Shown: positions 58,869 to 64,000 of the stretch, in pieces | Layout of the letters: each line of letters opens with the position of its first letter | How positions within the stretch are numbered: the stretch's first letter is position 1 | Source: Stomoxys calcitrans | Taxonomy: Eukaryota; Arthropoda; Insecta; Diptera; Muscidae | Direction of reading: 5' to 3' | Assembly: GCF_963082655.1 (NCBI RefSeq) | Contig: NC_081552.1 | Coordinates: 121,365,458-121,429,457 of the forward strand | DNA length: 64,000 nt | Made by a program: the position numbers and the translations under genes | Notes under the pieces: model-generated | What the model saw: the letters and a program-made list of their open reading frames with translations, nothing else | What the model was told of the DNA's origin: nothing | The model's database searches: none

Positions 58869-59084
58869 TTGGGGGTCTACCCAATAGAGACAGAGAAGGC
58901 TCACAGATGTTGGGCACTATGTAGATGGGCCGTAGGCTCGAAATGGTGCCTGAATCCTAGGATAGTTCACTGGCTCTACAGGGGCGTGATTAGACCAATA
59001 CTTACTTACGCCTCAGTACTTTGGTGGACAACTATGGAAACCTGGAAGGAAGGGAAGATTTTTCCGATCGGATACCTGAGATGA
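58869..59084 (+). pseudogene. LOA-type ORF2 fragment (RT to RNase H linker)
   Basis: The peptide includes WALCRWAVGSKWCLNPRI, WLYRGVIRPILTYASVLWW and METWKEG, the conserved region between RT and RNase H in LOA/I-group LINEs. RT upstream and RNase H downstream are missing. It meets a minus-strand piece of a similar element at about 59085. Confidence 0.82.
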
Positions 59085-60290
59085 ACCTTGAATTCGAGTG
59101 CAAGGCACTGATGCCAGTGGCGCAGTCTTGGATTGAGCCTTCTCAGTACGCTCCTGAATGTTAAACACTTCCAATTCAGTTTCCTGTCCTAGATCACACC
59201 TTAGTATTTGAACTTGCCAGATATCTGCTGCATAGCTCGTTCGGATCCTTACCCCTTAGAAGGTTGCAGACGGGTTCAAATACATCCTCAATCAGCATCC
59301 GTAGTAGTTCATTTATGATGGTCATTCATAGGAGTGGCGATAGAATGCCCCCTGTAGCGTGCCTTGTGCCACTATCTCCCTTATATTTATGCCATGGGAC
59401 ACACAATTTGTCCACCTGATCCTTAGCATATGGTTTATCTAGTCTCTAAGGACCGGGTCCACCCGGCACTGGTCTAAGGATTGAATCAGTGTGTCGGTTC
59501 TTTCAGGAGGCACGTTTTGCCACTCTGGTAATCAAATTGTATTTCTTGAGCCGTGTATAATACACATCCCAATAAACTTCCGCTTTTTTACAATGTGCTC
59601 TGTTAAAAAGTCTGCAGACCTCTTTCCCAATATTGCGAATCTCCCCGGTCCTCCAGGGTTTTTCTTGAGCTGATTTCCTTTCCCGAAGAGGACAACTATC
59701 TTCGAAGGACCCCACCAGTGCAGTCGCAATCCTGTTGACAGTTTCGTCAATGTCTTCTATGCTTGGTCAATCTAAATTATCTTGCTCAAGTCTTCTTCTG
59801 AGTAGTCTTCCGAATTTTAGCCAGTTGATTTTCAACTTATTCCGGAAGTTTGTCGGATTCGGCGCTGGCCGTGATATTCTAAACCTAATCAGAGAAAGAG
59901 TGTTCCATGGAGACTCTCCAATCCTTAACCTCATCGATTAGATTTTCTGAACATACCGTCACATCTTATACCTCCTCTCTAATCCAATTAACAAAGGCAG
60001 CGGTTTTACCAATATTAAGTGTTATTAGGTTGTTAGTATTCAAGAATTCTGCCAGGGCTTGGGCCCGCTTATTAATGTTGGTACTACCCCACGAAATGCG
60101 GTGAGAGTTCGCATCGCACCCTATTGGTACCTCATCTATTGTCTGTTTTGCTTTCCTCAACAACTGTTGCAGCTCCGATGTGGGTAGCGGTGTCGGAGAG
60201 TCGAAAGGCAGATAAAGTGATCCCAGGTATGCTCCACAGTCTCCCTGTCTCATTACTGTTGCATCCGTCCATCTCTACCATTTTATAACT
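59085..60290 (-). pseudogene. LOA-type LINE fragment, inverted and deleted
   Basis: Reading leftwards from 60253: endonuclease text LPFDSPTPLPTSELQQLL, then GCDANSHRISWGSTNINKR, LITLNIGKTAAFVNW; further on KDWRVSMEHSFSD followed by a stop where the catalytic His is expected (about 59885). Near 59380-59300 lies a frame-broken RT motif B (AQGTLQGAFYR in one frame, reminiscent of GTPQGGxLSPLL). Only about 600 bp separate the endonuclease end from motif B, so most of the N-terminal RT is deleted. It is a relic related to, but not the same copy as, the element at 25961-30308. Confidence 0.8.
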
Positions 60291-61560
60291 TTTAGTACCT
60301 TAATGAATGAACTTCAAAAAATTCTTCTAGTCGGCCGTTATATACTCTCAAGGTGTACACTTTTCCCAAATTCCTGAGCTCTAGCGCTGTTCGTAAAGAA
60401 AGTATCATTTCGTACGTTTCAGCACAAATACCAAAAAATTCTAATACTCGGCAGTTATATATTTCCAAGCTTTGCTTGGTTCCCAAATTGCATCAATTCT
60501 CCAGCTATATCCTTAAAAAAGTACCATTTTGTACATTTTAGTACCTAAATATACCTGTATCCCAAATTTAAGGCTCTAGCTTAATCCTTAAAGAAAGAAT
60601 CATTTTATATGTTTCAGTACCCAAATGCACGAATTTCAAAAAATCGCCTGTTGGATGATACATACTGTTAAGGTGTAGCTGTATCCAAATTCGGAGAGCA
60701 TGAGCTAAATCCGTACCGTTGTACCGTTTTGTACCAAAGCTTTAAGGGCTCTACCTTAGTCTGCAAAGAAAGTACCGTTTTCTATGTTTTAATACTCAAA
60801 TGTACGAATTTTAAATAAATCTTATGGTCGTTTGATTTTACACCGACAGTAAAATCGAACGACCTTTAAGAGCAATTTTTTCCGTTTTAGTACAAAAATG
60901 TGAGAATTTAAAAAAATCTTCTAGTCGCGCAATATATACTGTCAAGGTTTAGTTGTATCCAAAATTTTAAAGTTGTAGCTCAAGCTTTACAGAAAATACC
61001 ATTTTGCGATTTTTAGTACAAAAATATACGAATTTCAAAGAAATATTCTAGTCGCCCAATATATACTGCCAATATGTAACTCTATCCCAATTTTGAGGGA
61101 TGAAATTCAATCCGTAAATCCGGGCAAAACCGTTTTAGTACCTAAATGTACGAATTTCAAAAAAAATCTGCTTAACGCTCAGTATACACTGCCAAGGAGT
61201 TACCGTTCCCCAAATTTCAGAGCTCAAGCTCAATCTGTGAAAAAGTACCAATTTTGTTACCAAAATGTACGAATTTTTAATAAATTATTTAGTCATCCAT
61301 CATTTATTTTGTAGTTGTACCTACATGTCAAATTTCAGAGCTTAGGCCAATCCATAAAGAAAGTACAAAATGGTACCAATTTTTTACCAAAATGTACGAA
61401 TTGTGAATAGATCATTTTGTCACCCATCATATATCCTAGTTGAACCTACATGCCAAATTTTAGGGCTTTTCCTCAAAACGTATTGAAACAACCAAATTGT
61501 ACTAAATGTAAATTTACTCCCGTTTCGGGAACTATTTTTGAAAAATGATCTTTTCACACC
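60291..61560 (+). repeat. Family D tandem array (~123-bp unit)
   Basis: About ten diverged units carry TTTAGTACCTAAATGTACG, AATTTCAAAAAATCTTCTAG, CCCAATATATACTGCCAAGG and AAAGAAAGTACCATTTTGTA. Steps between the CGAATTT registers near 60903, 61029, 61152, 61271 and 61394 are 126, 123, 119 and 123. No terminal motif or relation to A-C is seen. Confidence 0.75.
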
Positions 61561-61584
61561 CATTGTTTTTGCAACAGCATCGAG

Positions 61585-61740
61585 AGGCCACCGTAGCGCA
61601 GAGGTTAGCATGTCCGCATATTACGCTTAACGCCTGGGTTCGAATCCTAACATCAGAAAATTTTTTAGCGGTGGTTGTCCCATTTCCGTTCGCCCTCTGC
61701 AAACATTCGCTATTTCGTTTTATTTGGTACTTTTTAGTAC
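61585..61740 (+). mobile_element. tRNA-derived SINE, 3' shortened
   Basis: AGGCCACCGTAGCGCAGAGG start, A box TAGCGCAGAGG at 61594-61604, B box GGTTCGAATCC at 61637-61647, then CATCAGAAAATTTTTTAGCG and GTGGTTGTCCCATTTCC. The tRNA-like head is better kept than in the copy at 12319; the body is shorter. Confidence 0.83.
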
Positions 61741-61830
61741 CAAAACGAACATTCATACAAAATTTCAAGAATCTAGCTATAGCAGTATAGACTGGGCAGT
61801 GATCAGTCGGCCAATCACGCGTGTCTTTTA

Positions 61831-62135
61831 TAGGGTGATTTTTTTTTAAAGTTATGGGAAAGCTTTTCAAACGCACTTATACTTACAATTCAGAAGAATG
61901 CATAAAATCTTCATTTAAATCCATAGTATAAGTTAATGTTTGAAGATTATTTCATGCAAATGCTGACCGTGACTGCGCATCAAATGGTCCATCCGATTAG
62001 TCCAATTTTAACATACTGTTTCCAACATTTCGGTCGGTATCTCACGAATAAATCTTTCAATATTGTCTTCCAATGCGTCAATTGATGCGGGCTTGTCTGT
62101 ATAGACATAAGCTTTAACATAGCTCTACAAAAACA
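61831..62135 (-). pseudogene. Mariner/Tc1-like transposase, C-terminal piece with end repeat
   Basis: The left edge is TAGGGTGATTTTTTTTTAAA, the same terminal motif as at 22750-22763 but in the opposite sense, as expected for the two ends of one family. Reading leftwards the peptide shows INALEDNIERFIREI, EMLETVC, then a stop, NWTNRMDHLMRSHGQHL and HEIIFKH before the natural stop. This is the C-terminus of a DDE transposase of the mariner/Tc1 superfamily. The catalytic core is missing. Confidence 0.75.
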
Positions 62136-62238
62136 ACACACGATCTAGACAGCCAATAGAGAGATATCTTATGCTTCATATAACTATATCTGGGTATGGA
62201 TTTGATATGCAACCAGCTATAATATATTCTGCTATATA

Positions 62239-62475
62239 TTGGGTTGCCCAAAAAGTAATTGCGGATTTTTCATATAGTCGGCGTTGACAAATTTTTTCAC
62301 AGCTTGTGACTCTATAAATATATTCTTTTTTCTGTCAGTTATCAGCTGTTACTTTTAGCTTGCTTTAGAAAAAAAAGTGTAAAAAAAGTATATTTGATTA
62401 AAGTTCATTCCAAGTTTTATTAAAAATGCATTTACTTTCTTATAAAAAATCCACAATTACTTTTTGGGTAACCCA
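62239..62475. mobile_element. Mariner-type MITE, about 237 bp
   Basis: The left end TTGGGTTGCCCAAAAAGTAA and following TTGCGGATTTTT are mirrored at the right by AAAAATCCACAATTAC and TTTTTGGGTAACCCA: inverted repeats of about 30 bp with a few mismatches. Flanking TA is present at the left and one base off at the right. No transposase remains. Confidence 0.82.
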
Positions 62476-62661
62476 CTAATTCAAGTGATAGTATGTTATG
62501 TTTGTCGATTACTTTTGACATCTGACAAAAGTTAATTGCAACGATTTATATAACTATATCAGGTCTTCGATACAATTATATCTTGGGCTATATATATGTA
62601 TATCTTACACTACAAGTAACTAAATTCTGTTCTTTCAGTGCTATTTCATAGCAATTTTCTA

Positions 62662-63800
62662 TTTTTATACCATCCACCATAGGATGGGGGGTATACTAGT
62701 TTCGTCATTCTGTTTGTAACTACTCGAAATATTCGTCTGAGACCCCATAAAGTATATATATTCTTGATCGTCGCGACATTTTATGTCAATCTAGCCATGT
62801 TCGTCCGTCTGTCCGTCCGTCTGTCTGTCGAAAGCACGCTAACTTCCGAAGGAGTAAAGCTAGCCCCTTGAAATTTTGCACAAATACTTCTTATTAGTGT
62901 AGGTCGGTTTGTAAATGGACCTTATCGGTCCATGTTTTGATATAGCTGCCGTATAAACCAATCTTGGGTCTTGATTTCTTGAGCCTCTAGAGGGCGCAAT
63001 TCTTATACGATTGAAATGACATTTTGCAAGACGTGTTTTGTGATGATATCCAACAACTGTGCCAAGTATGGTTCAAATCGGTCCATAACCTGATATAGCT
63101 GTCATATAAACCGATCTTGGACATTGACTTCTTGAGCATCTAGAGGGCGCAATTCTTATTCGATTTGAATCAATTTTTGCACGAAGTATTTTGTTATGAT
63201 ATCCAAAAACTGTGAATAGTATGATTGAAATCGGTCCATGATTTGATATAGCTGTCATATAAACAGATCTGGGGACTTGACTTCTTGAGCTTCTAGAGGG
63301 CGCAATTCTTATCCGATTTGACTGAAATTTTGCATCACTTATTTTATTCTTACTTTCAACAACTGTGTCAAATAAGATTCAAATCGGTTCATAACATGAT
63401 ATAGCTGCCATATAAACCGATCTGGGATCTTGACTTCTTGAGCCTCTAGAGGTACGACGGATCCTCTCATGACCATCAACATACGTGTTTATTATGGTCT
63501 GAATCGGTCTATAACACGATACAGCTCCCATATAAATCGATCTCTCTATTTTACTTCTTGAGCCTCCAAAGGGCGCAATTCCTATTCGAATTCGCTGACA
63601 TTTTACACAGGTCTCCAACATAAAATTTAATTGTGGTCCAAACCGAACCATATCTTGATATCGCTCTAATAGCTGAGCAAATCTTTTCTTATATCCTTTT
63701 TTTCCTAAGAATAGATGCCGGGAAAAGAACTCGACAAATGCGATCCATGGTAAAGGATATATGATATTCGGCGCGGTCGAACTTAGCACGCTTTTACTTG
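62662..63800 (+). mobile_element. Family B element, complete
   Basis: The 5' end is TTTTTATACCATCCACCATAG; a GTCCGTCTGTCCGTCCG microsatellite lies at about 62806-62828. About five units; the 3' end is worn (ATGGTAAAGGATAT, ATTCGGCGCGGTCGAACTT) with an intact tail CGCTTTTACTTG at 63800. Both ends lie in non-repeat DNA, which makes this copy useful for defining the termini. Confidence 0.8.
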
Positions 63801-63910
63801 TTAAATTTGATCAATATGTGGTTTGTAACATAATAACAATTGCTATTATGCGATCTATGGGAGTTTTATTTTCTTAATGTAATATGGTTACAAAATGCAC
63901 AATATTTTAA

Positions 63911-64000
63911 TATTTTGTACCCACCACCAAAGAATGGGGGTATATTCATTTTGTCATTCCGTTTGCAACACACCGAAATACCCATTTCCGACCCTATTGA
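63911..64000 (+). mobile_element. Family A element 5' end, cut by window edge
   Basis: TTTTGTACCCACCACCAAAG and TCATTCCGTTTGCAACAC are the A 5' leader. The rest lies beyond the window. Confidence 0.75.

Larger units (their letters stand above)
54481..59009 (+). repeat. Tandem duplication 2, unit 2
   Basis: Near-identical copy of 49949-54476. It continues beyond 59009 into more LOA-type sequence, so unit 2 keeps the original right flank while unit 1 keeps the original left flank. Confidence 0.95.

Overview
The window reads as a repeat-dominated stretch of a dipteran nuclear genome. It is AT-rich, has no bacterial-style gene packing, and holds many non-LTR retrotransposon relics, a tRNA-derived SINE, mariner-type DNA-transposon scraps and long dispersed elements with tandem-repeat cores. 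From memory the repeat families look like those of calyptrate flies (Muscidae, e.g. stable fly or house fly). That taxonomic call is inference, not something a search has shown.

Layout. 1-2.7 kb: two LINE reverse-transcriptase pieces, one open to the window edge on the minus strand and one broken on the plus strand. 3.5-6.7 kb: repeat families C, A and B. 6.7-11.3 kb: a full-length LINE with two intact ORFs (PHD-finger ORF1; endonuclease/RT ORF2) and a poly(A) tail, sitting inside an older family B unit. 11.9-22.4 kb: families C and A, including a SINE, in a 4,332-bp tandem duplication whose second copy carries exactly four more 153-bp units. 22.4-25.6 kb: a deleted mariner-like element, a SINE and a complete family B element. 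26-30.3 kb: a decayed LOA/I-group LINE. 30.5-39.9 kb: families A, B, C and E, often nested or inverted. 40.06-40.23 kb: the only likely non-transposon coding piece, a 57-codon minus-strand exon with good splice sites. 40.2-49.9 kb: family B, A, A elements head to tail, then C and A. 49.9-59 kb: a 4.53-kb tandem duplication. 59-60.3 kb: a minus-strand LOA-type relic. 60.3-61.6 kb: a 123-bp tandem array (family D). 61.6-64 kb: SINE, mariner C-terminal relic, MITE, a family B element and the start of a family A element.

The most interesting structure is the set of A and B elements (E partly). Each complete copy starts TTTTTATACCC, has a subterminal inverted repeat near its far end, then a GC-rich palindrome (GTTCGGCC-C/G-GGCCGAAC), then a fixed tail ending TTTTACTTG. 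The inverted repeats differ between families but change together at both ends. The cores are arrays of diverged units that keep a ~153-bp length. This organisation matches non-autonomous Helentron-type (DINE-1/HINE-like) elements; that assignment is inference.

There is no sign of an operon, CRISPR array or ordinary tRNA/rRNA gene. Most short open frames are translations of the tandem units and are not listed as genes.
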